DNA of 64,000 nt from Hyphomonadaceae bacterium UBA1933 (GCA_002337085.1 DDFH01000006.1:711098-775097); one strand, 5' to 3'. Shown: positions 9,006-17,640, counted from the stretch's first letter. A program made the numbers and translations. Notes: generated from the letters alone by a model not told the origin.

Positions 9006-9119
9006 CCTCCCCTGTAAGTTTAACAAACGGGGGAGGTGGCTCGCGTAGCGAGGCCGAGGGGGCAAATGATAATGCTCCCTCAGTCGCCCGTGGCGACAGC
9101 TCTTTTTTATCAAAAAGAG
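9006..9119 (+). repeat. Multi-hairpin intergenic element between infB and rbfA
   Basis: Five stem-loops follow each other almost without gaps: 9006-9012/9030-9036 (7 bp), 9040-9044/9048-9052 (5 bp, loop GTA), 9056-9063/9074-9081 (8 bp with one G-U), 9083-9088/9092-9097 (6 bp, loop CGT) and 9100-9107/9112-9119 (8 bp). The composition (GGGGGAGG, CAGTCGCC, GGCGACAGCTC) is GC-rich compared with its surroundings. It resembles palindromic intergenic repeats I recall from many proteobacterial genomes, but no second copy is visible in this window. The last hairpin ends 16 bases before the rbfA ATG. Confidence 0.7.
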
Positions 9120-9135
9120 TATAAAAGGGTTCAAA

Positions 9136-9570
9136 ATGAAAAAAAGAAATTCAAAATCAAAAGAAACTTTGGGGCCAACCAACCGCCAACTTCGGGCGGG
9201 GGAAAATATTCGCCACGTATTGGTGAATATTATTGCGCGTGGTGAAATCCATGATCCGGCATTAAAGGGTATCTCTATCACAATTGGTGAGGTGCGCATG
9301 TCACCCGACCTTAAACACGCCAATATTTTTGTATCGGCATTGGGTGATGATAATCCTGAAATTGTTGCCAAGTCTTTGAACCATGCGGCGGCGTTTTTGC
9401 GTGGGCAAGTGGCGCATGAGATTGATGCCAAATTCACCCCGAAATTAAGATTTATTGCCGATAATTCCTATGATGTCGCGCTTAAAATTGATGGGCTTTT
9501 GGCGCAACCGCATGTGCAACAAGATTTGGACCGTAAAAATTTCACCCTTGATGAGGATGAGGAATTCTAA
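9136..9570 (+). CDS. rbfA: Ribosome-binding factor A
   Basis: RbfA is a KH-fold factor needed for late maturation of 16S rRNA and the 30S subunit, especially in the cold. The 144-residue product shows the family pattern: RQLRAGENIRHVLVNIIARGEI, then ITIGEVRMSPDLKHANIFVS and the C-terminal PKLRFIADNSYDV. It begins with a short basic N-terminus. It lies between infB and truB as in most bacteria. The hairpin array just upstream could influence how much of the infB transcript continues into rbfA. Confidence 0.95.
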   Translation: MKKRNSKSKETLGPTNRQLRAGENIRHVLVNIIARGEIHDPALKGISITIGEVRMSPDLKHANIFVSALGDDNPEIVAKSLNHAAAFLRGQVAHEIDAKFTPKLRFIADNSYDVALKIDGLLAQPHVQQDLDRKNFTLDEDEEF

Positions 9571-9572
9571 TC

Positions 9573-10523
9573 TTGTCCAAGCGTAGAAAAAAGGGAAATG
9601 ACATTCATGGTTGGCTAGTGCTTGATAAGGCATTGGAGCTAACCTCGACTGATGCGGTCAATAAGGTTAAACGTCTTTTGAATGCCAATAAATGCGGTCA
9701 TGCCGGAACGCTTGACCCCCTTGCAACCGGGGTTTTGCCTATTGCACTTGGTGAAGCAACCCGCACGGTTGCTTGGCTTATGGAAGCACAAAAAACCTAT
9801 GAATTTACGATAAAATGGGGTTCTAGCACCACCACCCAAGACGCAGAGGGTGACGTGGTTGCAACCTCAGAATTGCGCCCAACAACACAGGAAATCGAAA
9901 ATATTATCCCTGAATTTTTGGGAGAAATCGATCAAATCCCCCCTAAATATTCTGCCATTAAGGTTGATGGTGAACGCGCCTATGATTTGGCGCGCGATGG
10001 CGAGGAATTTGAACTTGCGGCACGTAAAGTTCAAACCTACGAATTAAAATTGATAGCAAATGATAGCATTTCAGCGTCTTTTTTTGTTCGTTCTGGAAAA
10101 GGGTTTTATGTGCGCTCTTTGGCGCGCGATTTATCCCACAAATTGGGGGCAGAGGGGCATATTATTCACCTTAGACGGACTTCTGTTGGGCCATTTAAAC
10201 AAGAAACAGCGATAACACTGGAAAATCTTGAAAAAATGTGTATAGACGCCCCTGCGTTGCAATTACTTTTGCCTTTTGAGACGGCACTGGGCGACATCCC
10301 GGTGCTTGCCATTAAAGAAGCAGAGGTTTTTGACCTACGGCAGGGGCGTAAAATTTTGGTTCTTCCACCCCAAATGGATGAATTAAAGGCCAAGCGCAGA
10401 CCACGTAATATTTCGGGGCAAGATATGTCCCGTGCGGTATTGGCGGTTTGTGATGGTGTTGCGATTGCCTTGGGCGACGTGCGGGCGGGCTATTTTCAGC
10501 CGTTCCGCGTTTTTCAAACTTAA
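9573..10523 (+). CDS. truB: tRNA pseudouridine(55) synthase TruB
   Basis: TruB converts U55 of the T-loop of tRNAs to pseudouridine. The 316-residue protein carries GHAGTLDPLATGVLPIALGEATR with the catalytic Asp at about residue 48, then KTYEFTIKWGSSTTTQDAEGDV and the family's YSAIKVDGERAYDLAR. The start is a TTG at 9573, two bases after the rbfA stop, which indicates coupling. rpsO follows 14 bases after its stop. All expected catalytic elements are present. Confidence 0.96.
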   Translation: MSKRRKKGNDIHGWLVLDKALELTSTDAVNKVKRLLNANKCGHAGTLDPLATGVLPIALGEATRTVAWLMEAQKTYEFTIKWGSSTTTQDAEGDVVATSELRPTTQEIENIIPEFLGEIDQIPPKYSAIKVDGERAYDLARDGEEFELAARKVQTYELKLIANDSISASFFVRSGKGFYVRSLARDLSHKLGAEGHIIHLRRTSVGPFKQETAITLENLEKMCIDAPALQLLLPFETALGDIPVLAIKEAEVFDLRQGRKILVLPPQMDELKAKRRPRNISGQDMSRAVLAVCDGVAIALGDVRAGYFQPFRVFQT

Positions 10524-10537
10524 AGAAAGTATATAAG

Positions 10538-10807
10538 ATGTCGATTACTAAAGAAGCTAAAGAAGCGGTTATCAAAGCGAATGCTTTGTTTGAAGGCGAT
10601 ACTGGTTCTCCTGAAGTGCAAATCGCGGTTCTTACCGTTCGCATTCAAAACCTTACCGAACACTTCAAAGCCCATAAAAAAGACAATCACTCACGTCGTG
10701 GTTTGTTGACTATGGTGGCTTTGCGTCGCCGTTTGCTTGATTATGTTAAATCGCGTGATGTAAAACGCTACCAAGGCATAATCGAAAAACACGGCCTACG
10801 TCGTTAG
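10538..10807 (+). CDS. rpsO: 30S ribosomal protein S15
   Basis: S15 is a primary 16S rRNA-binding protein of the 30S subunit platform. The 89-residue protein is full length and typical (TGSPEVQIAVLTVRI, HKKDNHSRRGLLTMVALRRR, YQGIIEKHGLRR). A purine-rich AAAGAAAG precedes the ATG. In many bacteria S15 represses its own mRNA. A strong terminator lies a few bases after the stop, so pnp probably also has its own promoter in the gap that follows. Confidence 0.98.
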   Translation: MSITKEAKEAVIKANALFEGDTGSPEVQIAVLTVRIQNLTEHFKAHKKDNHSRRGLLTMVALRRRLLDYVKSRDVKRYQGIIEKHGLRR

Positions 10808-10814
10808 AAATTTC

Positions 10815-10843
10815 AGACCCCATCAGCAATGATGGGGTCTTTT
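10815..10843 (+). terminator. Rho-independent terminator after rpsO
   Basis: A perfect 11-bp stem (10815-10825 with 10830-10840) closes a GCAA loop and is followed by TTT. It would end the rimP-to-rpsO transcript. Confidence 0.9.
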
Positions 10844-10882
10844 CAACTAAAATATAGATTTCGTCGTTTTTTTACGGCGCTT

Positions 10883-10975
10883 ATTGATTTCGTAAAGAAA
10901 TCAATTCAATGTTTGCTCTTCTACATGGGGTAGGAAAGCAATTGGCAAAATGCCAAATCGGGGAAAGGGTTCCCC
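10883..10975 (+). promoter_or_regulatory. Structured leader of pnp (three stem-loops)
   Basis: Three perfect hairpins stand in the 218-base gap before pnp: 10883-10891/10897-10905 (9 bp), 10942-10947/10951-10956 (6 bp, loop AAA) and 10960-10965/10970-10975 (6 bp, loop AGGG). In E. coli the pnp leader folds into a hairpin cut by RNase III and used for autorepression. A similar role here is inference from position and structure. The rest of the gap holds the rpsO terminator and an AAGGAAG ribosome-binding site before the pnp ATG. Confidence 0.5.
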
Positions 10976-11025
10976 AATATGTCGGGTAATATCAGAGGGC
11001 TGGTATTATCTTGTAAGGAAGTTAA

Positions 11026-13191
11026 ATGTTTAATATCGAAAAAGCATCTATCGAATGGGGTGGACGCACACTAACATTGGAAACTGGGCGTATTGCCCGC
11101 CAAGCCGACGGGGCAGTTCTTGCCACTTATGGCGATACACAAGTTCTGGCAACTGCGGTTGGCGCAAAAAGCGTTAAGCCAGGTACTGATTTCTTTCCGC
11201 TAACTGTGAATTATCAAGAGAAATATTACGCATCAGGTCGTATCCCTGGCGGTTATTTCAAGCGCGAAGCGCGCCCAACCGAATTTGAAACTTTGGTTTC
11301 TCGTTTAATCGACCGTCCTATTCGTCCGCTTTTTGTAAAAGGCTTTAAAAACGAAGTTCAGGTTGTTGTTACTACTCTTTCGCATGATGGCGAAAACTGC
11401 CCAGATATTCTTGCGGTTGTTGCGGCATCTGCGGCACTTGCATTGTCTGGTATGCCTTTCATGGGCCCAATTGGTGCGGCACGTGTTGGCTATTTGAATG
11501 GCGAATATGTTTTGAACCCGACTTTGCAACAAACCGAAGAATCCGACATGGATTTGGTGGTTGCCGGTACAACTGACGCTGTGATGATGGTTGAATCTGA
11601 AATTTATGAACTTTCAGAAGAAGTTGTTTTGGGCGGCGTAGGTTTTGCCCATAAAGCAATGCAGCCTGTAATCAATGCGATTATCGACCTTGCAGAACGT
11701 GCAGCGAAAGATATGTGGGATTTCGAACCAGAAGATCATACCGCTGAATTTGATGCCGTAAAAGCACTCATTGGTGAAAAAATTGATGCGGCATACCGCG
11801 TTGCTGATAAGCAAGAGCGTCATAACCTTATTGATGCCGCAAAAACCGAAGCTAAAGAAGCGTTAGTTGCCACAGAAGAAAAACCAGAAGGTATGAGCGA
11901 AGTTCTTTTCAAAGATGTTTGTAAAGAATTAGAAGCTGATATCGTTCGTACTGCTGTGGTTAAAGAAGGCCGCCGTATTGATGGTCGTCCGGTTGATGTG
12001 GTTCGTAAGATTGTTCCAGAAGTTGGCGTTTTGACCCGTTCACACGGTTCGGCACTTTTCACACGTGGTGAAACCCAAGCACTTGTTGTTGCCACCCTTG
12101 GCACCAATGAAGACGAGCAAATGGTTGATGGACTTATGGGGCTTCAAAAAGAAAACTTCATGCTTCATTATAACTTCCCTCCATATTCTGTTGGTGAAGT
12201 TGGTCGTATGGGTGCAACTGGTCGTCGTGAAATTGGTCACGGTAAACTTGCATGGCGTGCTTTGCAGGCGGTTCTTCCTTCAAAAGAGCAATTCCCATAC
12301 ACTTTGCGTGTGGTTTCTGAAATCACTGAATCAAACGGTTCATCATCAATGGCGACTGTTTGCGGTTCGTCACTTGCGTTGATGGATGCTGGCGTTCCAT
12401 TAAAAGCACCGGTTGCCGGTGTTGCAATGGGTCTTATTTTGCAAAAAGATGGCTCATTCGAAGTATTGACTGATATTTTGGGCGATGAAGATCACCTTGG
12501 CGATATGGACTTTAAAGTGGCGGGTACCGAAGCAGGTATTACATCGCTTCAGATGGACATCAAAGTTGCGGGTATTACCGAAGAAATCATGAAAGTGGCA
12601 TTGGAACGCGCCCATAAGGCACGTTTCCACATCCTTGGTGAAATGTCGAATGCTTTGACCGAAAATCGTGGTCAAGTTAATACTTTTGCACCAAAAATCG
12701 AAAGCTTTAAAATTCCAACCGATAAAATCCGTGAAGTTATCGGAACCGGTGGTAAAGTTATTCGTGAAATCGTTGAAAAAACCGGTGCAAAAGTATCAAT
12801 CGAAGATGACGGTACTGTTTCAGTTGCATCTAATGAGCAAGAGAAGATTGAAGCCGCCGTTAAATGGATCAGAGGTATCACCGATGAAGCCAAAGTTGGC
12901 GAAATTTACGAAGGTAAAGTTGTTAAAGTTATGGACTTTGGCGCATTCGTAAACTTCTTTGGCAACAAAGACGGCCTTGTTCACATTTCACAACTCGCAC
13001 CGAAAAAAGTGGCTGCGGTTTCTGATGTGGTTAAAGAGGGTGACACTGTTAAGGTTAAACTTATGGGCTTTGACGATCGTGGCAAAGTTCGCCTTTCTAT
13101 GAAGGTCGTTGACCAGGAAACTGGCGAAGATCTTGAGAAAAAAGCCGCCGAAGAAGCTAAAGAAGAAAATAAAGAAGACGGCGCGGAATAA
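11026..13191 (+). CDS. pnp: Polyribonucleotide nucleotidyltransferase (PNPase)
   Basis: PNPase degrades RNA 3' to 5' by phosphorolysis and is a core part of RNA turnover. The 721-residue protein has two RNase PH-like halves separated by an alpha-helical linker, then a KH domain (IPTDKIREVIGTGGKVIREI) and an S1 domain (GEIYEGKVVKVMDFGAFVNF). The GRREIGHGKLAWRAL motif and ILGDEDHLGDMDFKVAGT mark the catalytic second half. The C-terminus is acidic/lysine-rich. AAGGAAG lies upstream of the ATG. A strong terminator follows 27 bases after the stop. Confidence 0.98.
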   Translation: MFNIEKASIEWGGRTLTLETGRIARQADGAVLATYGDTQVLATAVGAKSVKPGTDFFPLTVNYQEKYYASGRIPGGYFKREARPTEFETLVSRLIDRPIRPLFVKGFKNEVQVVVTTLSHDGENCPDILAVVAASAALALSGMPFMGPIGAARVGYLNGEYVLNPTLQQTEESDMDLVVAGTTDAVMMVESEIYELSEEVVLGGVGFAHKAMQPVINAIIDLAERAAKDMWDFEPEDHTAEFDAVKALIGEKIDAAYRVADKQERHNLIDAAKTEAKEALVATEEKPEGMSEVLFKDVCKELEADIVRTAVVKEGRRIDGRPVDVVRKIVPEVGVLTRSHGSALFTRGETQALVVATLGTNEDEQMVDGLMGLQKENFMLHYNFPPYSVGEVGRMGATGRREIGHGKLAWRALQAVLPSKEQFPYTLRVVSEITESNGSSSMATVCGSSLALMDAGVPLKAPVAGVAMGLILQKDGSFEVLTDILGDEDHLGDMDFKVAGTEAGITSLQMDIKVAGITEEIMKVALERAHKARFHILGEMSNALTENRGQVNTFAPKIESFKIPTDKIREVIGTGGKVIREIVEKTGAKVSIEDDGTVSVASNEQEKIEAAVKWIRGITDEAKVGEIYEGKVVKVMDFGAFVNFFGNKDGLVHISQLAPKKVAAVSDVVKEGDTVKVKLMGFDDRGKVRLSMKVVDQETGEDLEKKAAEEAKEENKEDGAE

Positions 13192-13218
13192 TTTTTCCCG
13201 CCAACTTTTACCCAATAA

Positions 13219-13248
13219 AAAGCCCCCGGAAAATTCGGGGGCTTTTTT
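13219..13248 (+). terminator. Rho-independent terminator after pnp
   Basis: The stem AGCCCCCG (13221-13228) pairs with CGGGGGCT (13236-13243) around a 7-base loop and is followed by a T tract. Confidence 0.92.
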
Positions 13249-13327
13249 GATTTATATTACTATGAAGTGCAATCGCATACTTTTTTTGATTATTCCTAAG
13301 GTATTTTATTTGAAAGTATTTTTAACC

Positions 13328-14518
13328 TTAGTCCGTAACAAATTGAACTCCCAGAAAGTAATTAGTCAAACACTCTTTTGGTGTTCCTGGTTTTAACTTG
13401 GTGATTTTTGTACCTTGTATTCCGGCGACAACATTTTGTCCGAAACCTTCATTAGGGAAAGAGCTTAGGATACGAACGTTTTTGATTGTATTTTCATTAT
13501 CAATATCAAAAACTGCTCTTGCATAACCGAAACTATTACGCGATGTCATGTATGAGTCGAAACTAATTCGTTTCCCAAGCTTATCATCGAATATTTTATC
13601 ACATTCTTTTCTCTCAATACTTGAGAAAAAGCCATCTTCATTTAAACCAACGGATTTATTTATATTTTCAATAGTTTCATGTATCTTATCAGATTTATGG
13701 TAGTTTATAGCGTATGTTCTTATCATCCCGTACCAACCGTCCAATCCCGCTGCACTGGCATCATCTATGCTTTTGGGCTTGCCATAATACTTTTCGGCAA
13801 GTGCAATATCGGTTAGCGCATCTTCCCAACCTGAATGGTTTTTCCCTGTAATATGGGTTCCGGTAACAACAGGAATGCCACCTCTAACCTCACGCACAAA
13901 TTTTACCTGTCCACGATTTAAATAAGCAAGAATTCTATAATCATTTAGTTTTTCATCTTGCGTTTTTTCAAGTGCATCAATTTGTCTTTGCGAACCTTTG
14001 GCCAATTTTTCCCAGTCAAATGATTTTAAATAATAATAATTCAACACCATATTTGACTTGTAGAATAAATAGTCCTGTCGTTCTTTGTCTTTAATTTTTT
14101 CGGTGGCTTTATCCAACATTTGTGCAGTTTTTTTATCATCACTAGATTTTTCATCAGCAATAAATTTTATAAGTGTAGATAGGAAATTATATTCATCTAT
14201 ATCTGAACCATTTTGTAATTCAGGTTTTAATTTAAACGCATTATCAACGATTTTTATTGCCGAATAGGCGGTCTTATAATCTTCAAAAACGGCGTAATAA
14301 TATGCATTTTCATAGGCAATCATCGCAAGTTTAGCATTATCGGGCGGTAATGACTTTGCGTTTTCTAAAGCTACTTTTAATAGTTTTAAAGCTTGTTCGC
14401 TATCACCTTTATCAAAAGCGGCATTATATGCTGCAATGTCGGAAGTAGTATCTGCATTAGCAATTACAGGTGATATTAAAAGTAAAGAAATCAAAGATAA
14501 TGATGCAAGTTTTCGCAT
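13328..14518 (-). CDS. Exported protein with TPR-like region and TonB_C-like C-terminus
   Basis: This 396-residue protein begins with a clear signal peptide (MRKLASLSLISLLLISPVIANA). The middle has paired-helix segments (AAYNAAFDKGDSEQALKLLK and similar) suggesting tetratricopeptide-type repeats. The last ~65 residues (GYARAVFDIDNENTIKNVRI onward) resemble the C-terminal domain of TonB-type proteins, but there is no N-terminal anchor or proline-rich spacer, so it is not a classical TonB. The start at 14518 has GGGGG just upstream; a longer in-frame start at 14575 would add 19 residues before the signal peptide. Likely a periplasmic protein; function unknown. Confidence 0.75.
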   Translation of the reverse strand: MRKLASLSLISLLLISPVIANADTTSDIAAYNAAFDKGDSEQALKLLKVALENAKSLPPDNAKLAMIAYENAYYYAVFEDYKTAYSAIKIVDNAFKLKPELQNGSDIDEYNFLSTLIKFIADEKSSDDKKTAQMLDKATEKIKDKERQDYLFYKSNMVLNYYYLKSFDWEKLAKGSQRQIDALEKTQDEKLNDYRILAYLNRGQVKFVREVRGGIPVVTGTHITGKNHSGWEDALTDIALAEKYYGKPKSIDDASAAGLDGWYGMIRTYAINYHKSDKIHETIENINKSVGLNEDGFFSSIERKECDKIFDDKLGKRISFDSYMTSRNSFGYARAVFDIDNENTIKNVRILSSFPNEGFGQNVVAGIQGTKITKLKPGTPKECLTNYFLGVQFVTD

Positions 14519-14671
14519 AATGCCCCCAAATACAAAATACATTGCACACAATAGTAATTTTCCGCGATTTGACAACCTTATCTTGATGTAAAATACACCT
14601 TTAGATTAATTTATTTTGATGCGGGCTATATTGCTAAAATAATGCCTGCATATTGAACAAATATAATACAT

Positions 14672-14704
14672 AAAAAAGCCCCGCAGCAAGTACGGGGCAT
14701 TTTG
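14672..14704 (-). terminator. Rho-independent terminator after metK
   Basis: GCCCCG (14678-14683) pairs with CGGGGC (14693-14698). On the minus strand the stem is followed by a T run (AAAAAA on the plus strand). It lies 26 bases beyond the metK stop. The plus side also carries TTTT, so it may act in both directions. Confidence 0.85.
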
Positions 14705-14729
14705 ATATTTGGTAAATAATGTAAGATTA

Positions 14730-15929
14730 TTACAATAAATCTTTCAAACTATCCACAAGGTCGATTTTTTCCCATGAGAAACCGCCATCGGCATCCGGTT
14801 CCCGACCAAAGTGACCGTATGCTGCAGTGCGGGCATAAATCGGCTTGTTAAGGTCAAGATGGGTTCTGATGCCTCTTGGTGTCAGACGCATAACTTCGAA
14901 TAAGCGTTTTTCAAGGGCATCTAAATCACAGTTTTCTGTACCGGCACAGTCAGCATAGATTGACAATGGTTCGGCAACACCAATCGCATATGAAAGCTGG
15001 ATGGTGCATTTATCAGCAAGGCCTGCGGCAACAACGTTTTTCGCCAAATAGCGCGCTGCATAAGCGGCAGAACGGTCAACCTTGGTTGGGTCTTTTCCGC
15101 TGAATGCGCCACCACCATGTGGAGCGGCACCGCCATATGTATCAACGATGATTTTACGACCAGTAAGACCGCAATCGCCATCAGGGCCACCAATTACAAA
15201 TTTTCCGGTCGGGTTAATGTGCCAAATGCAATCTTTTGAAATTGGTAAGCTATCACCCAAAACGCCTTGAATGATTGGTCTGATGATTTTTGCAATATCA
15301 TCAGAGGTCATATTTTCATCAAGGTGCTGGGTAGAAAGCACGATAGAGGTTGCAGCGCGTGGCTTACCATTCTCATAATGCACGGTAACTTGTGATTTTG
15401 CATCGGGACCCAGCCATGCTTCTTTGCCCGAATGGCGCAATTCAGCAAGGGTTTTCAGGATCTTATGAGAATATAACAAAGGAGCAGGCATAAATTCTTT
15501 GGTTTCATTGGTGGCATAACCAAACATGATACCCTGATCACCTGCGCCTTCTTCCTTATTTCCCGCCTCATCAACGCCTTGCGCAATATGTGCAGATTGC
15601 CCATGAAGAAGAACGTCAATATCAGCAGTTTTCCATGAAAAACCATCTTGATCATAGCCAATATCTTTAATGGCGGCGCGCGCAGTTTCGATAATTTCTT
15701 CTTTTGAAACTTCGGCTTCTATGCGGGTTTCACCAGCGATAACAACTTTGTTTGTTGTTGCCAATGTTTCGCATGCCGTGCGTGTGACCCACGGATTTAA
15801 ACCCTTTTCAAGGGTTTTGCGGTAAAATAAATCAACAATCTCATCCGAAATCCGGTCGCAAACTTTGTCCGGATGCCCTTCTGAAACACTTTCAGAAGTA
15901 AATACATAATTTTGACGAGCCACTAGCAT
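14730..15929 (-). CDS. metK: S-adenosylmethionine synthetase
   Basis: MetK makes S-adenosylmethionine from methionine and ATP. The 399-residue protein is full length, with FTSESVSEGHPDKVCD at the N-terminus, the DQGIMFGYA motif, and the phosphate-binding loop GGGAFSGKDPTKVDRSAAY. It is read away from the PIF1-like helicase on the same strand, with 65 bases between. That gap holds a palindromic operator candidate. No known SAM riboswitch class is recognisable upstream. Single-gene unit with its own terminator. Confidence 0.97.
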   Translation of the reverse strand: MLVARQNYVFTSESVSEGHPDKVCDRISDEIVDLFYRKTLEKGLNPWVTRTACETLATTNKVVIAGETRIEAEVSKEEIIETARAAIKDIGYDQDGFSWKTADIDVLLHGQSAHIAQGVDEAGNKEEGAGDQGIMFGYATNETKEFMPAPLLYSHKILKTLAELRHSGKEAWLGPDAKSQVTVHYENGKPRAATSIVLSTQHLDENMTSDDIAKIIRPIIQGVLGDSLPISKDCIWHINPTGKFVIGGPDGDCGLTGRKIIVDTYGGAAPHGGGAFSGKDPTKVDRSAAYAARYLAKNVVAAGLADKCTIQLSYAIGVAEPLSIYADCAGTENCDLDALEKRLFEVMRLTPRGIRTHLDLNKPIYARTAAYGHFGREPDADGGFSWEKIDLVDSLKDLL

Positions 15930-15948
15930 CTCCGTAAAAATATTTAAA

Positions 15949-15970
15949 CACTTAAATACATCTTTATATG
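15949..15970 (-). promoter_or_regulatory. Candidate SahR-type operator upstream of metK
   Basis: Read on the minus strand, the left half is CATATAAAGAT and the right half GTATTTAAGTG. From memory, SAH-responsive ArsR-family (SahR) sites in alphaproteobacteria are palindromes built on CATATAAAGAT. The left half matches fully, the right half at 7 of 11 positions. It lies 20-41 bases before the metK ATG, inside a wider 9-bp inverted repeat (ATTTAAACA / TGTTTAAAT). Confidence 0.4.
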
Positions 15971-15994
15971 TTTAAATCAATATAAAAATGTAAT

Positions 15995-17485
15995 TTATAA
16001 GGATGACATAACAGCGCGCCCAATTTTATACTCGCCAAAATCATCTAAATTTGCGGCATCATATAGCGCAAATGCATGTTGATTAAATACCAAATCACTT
16101 TTGCGCAGGTTGCGTGAAAGGCTAAGCCCTTCTAGGGTGCGGCAACGTGAAAGGGCAACATATGTATGCCCGTGCGCAAATGCGCCGCGCCCAAAATCAA
16201 TATGCACACTATCAAATGTCAAACCTTGTGCCTTATGGATTGTTAATGCCCAGGCGGGGCGGATTGGCAATTGGGTAAAAACACCAACCACTTTGCGTTT
16301 TGGTTCGCCATTTTCGTCAATATCATATTGATATCTTTCCCAATCAACACGTTCAACTTCATGGACATATTTGCCAATACGAACTTTGATTGTATCTTTC
16401 AAAAGTTCGTGAACAATTGCCAATGTGCCATTTACCCAACGTCTGTCGGGGTCATTACGCAAAAGCATAACTTTGGCGCCAACTTTTAATTCCAAATCCC
16501 CTTCGGTGGGGAATAGTTTATCATCAAACTGCCCCTCGACATCGCATTGATAGATTTGAGATTTGGTGTTTAATTCCGCCATTTCCTTGTCATTAATTCT
16601 ACGCGCCCCGTCATTGGTAGTGGTAAGGATTACATCAACCTCATCAGTTGGTGGGAAATCCTCACGCACACATTGGCGCAGAATATCGCCATCTTCATTT
16701 AAAAAGACACCTTTGCGAATACGATTTAGGATTGACAAGAATGTCTCATCAGTTTGCCGGAATGAATGGCAAAGCTCAACCACACTCCAATCAAGGTCGC
16801 GCGCACTTGGGGCATCAAAAAAATATGCCCCACCAAACCAATCATCAAGAATTGCATATTCCTCGTTTTTTATAACAGGCGGTAATTGCGCACTATCACC
16901 AACGCAAAGCAATTTTACTCCGCCAAATGGTTTTGCGACCCCGCGATGAAGCCGAAGCGAACGGTCAATGCCATCCATCAAATCTGCACGCACCATAGAA
17001 ATTTCATCAATAACTAAAATATCAATACTGCGTAGCAAGCGACCTTCACGCACCCGTTTAACATCTTGGGGGCGGATTAAATTGGGCGGAAATTTAAAAA
17101 GCGAATGCGCGGTTTGCCCGCCTGCATTCAATGCCGCTATACCAGTTGGCGCAATTACCAATGATTTTAAATCCGAAAGCTCAAGAAAATCGCGTAAGAA
17201 TGTGGTTTTGCCTGTTCCCGCCCGACCGGTAAGAAAAATTGCATTAGATGTTTTTTCAATAAAACTACGGACATCGTGGTAAATATTTCTTGTGTCTCCC
17301 TCATCCTTTTTGGTCAAAGAGCGATTGCCGCCAGAAAGTAATGAATTCCAAACCATTTCGGCATCGTCACCGTCCGATTGTGCCAAAACCCTGCCGCCTT
17401 TGATTAAAACGGCACTAAAGCCATTTTTAGTTTCAACAAGACGGGCAATGCCACCCATCATATCTTTTTGGCGCAGTGTTTTCAT
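15995..17485 (-). CDS. PIF1-like/RecD-like superfamily 1 DNA helicase
   Basis: This 496-residue protein is an SF1B-type helicase. Walker A is GRAGTGKTT at about residues 87-95, Walker B ILVIDEISM, followed by LLCVGDSAQLPPV, and motifs V/VI are ALTIHKAQGLTFD and YVALSRCRTLEGL. These fit bacterial PIF1/Rrm3-like proteins, which unwind DNA during replication or repair. About 70 residues precede the helicase core and match no domain I know. The start at 17485 is preceded by AAAGAAC; a longer in-frame start at 17533 lacks a ribosome-binding site. It is divergent from cysK. Confidence 0.88.
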   Translation of the reverse strand: MKTLRQKDMMGGIARLVETKNGFSAVLIKGGRVLAQSDGDDAEMVWNSLLSGGNRSLTKKDEGDTRNIYHDVRSFIEKTSNAIFLTGRAGTGKTTFLRDFLELSDLKSLVIAPTGIAALNAGGQTAHSLFKFPPNLIRPQDVKRVREGRLLRSIDILVIDEISMVRADLMDGIDRSLRLHRGVAKPFGGVKLLCVGDSAQLPPVIKNEEYAILDDWFGGAYFFDAPSARDLDWSVVELCHSFRQTDETFLSILNRIRKGVFLNEDGDILRQCVREDFPPTDEVDVILTTTNDGARRINDKEMAELNTKSQIYQCDVEGQFDDKLFPTEGDLELKVGAKVMLLRNDPDRRWVNGTLAIVHELLKDTIKVRIGKYVHEVERVDWERYQYDIDENGEPKRKVVGVFTQLPIRPAWALTIHKAQGLTFDSVHIDFGRGAFAHGHTYVALSRCRTLEGLSLSRNLRKSDLVFNQHAFALYDAANLDDFGEYKIGRAVMSSL

Positions 17486-17552
17486 AATGTTCTTTTTGTG
17501 TTGTTTGGTTAAACAGTCAAGAAAAGCGAGCATAAACTGCCAAAAAATAACC

Positions 17553-17640
17553 AGAATTAAATTCTATTCTGACTGCTGTAAACGTGTAAAACATTCCAAT
17601 ATTAGCACTTCATAAAATAAACCAAAGAATTATATTCTAT
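17553..17640 (+). promoter_or_regulatory. Twin operator-like inverted repeats upstream of cysK
   Basis: Two near-identical 15-mers occur: AGAATTAAATTCTAT at 17553-17567 and AGAATTATATTCTAT at 17626-17640. Each contains a palindrome AGAAT-N3-ATTCT, and both are preceded by AACCA(AA). The second copy ends 20 bases before the cysK ATG and overlaps the expected promoter. They look like sites for a dimeric repressor; Rrf2-family sulfur regulators are one guess. Confidence 0.45.

Noticed and set aside
13297..13340. Inverted repeat CTAAGGT / ACCTTAG as terminator for the minus-strand exported protein
   Set aside because: The loop is over 20 bases and no T run follows on the minus strand, so it is too weak to call.
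15930..15994. SAM riboswitch in the metK leader
   Set aside because: The leader is only 65 bases, very AT-rich, and lacks the conserved cores of the SAM-I, SAM-II, SAM/SAH or SAM-IV classes that I can recall; a protein operator fits better.
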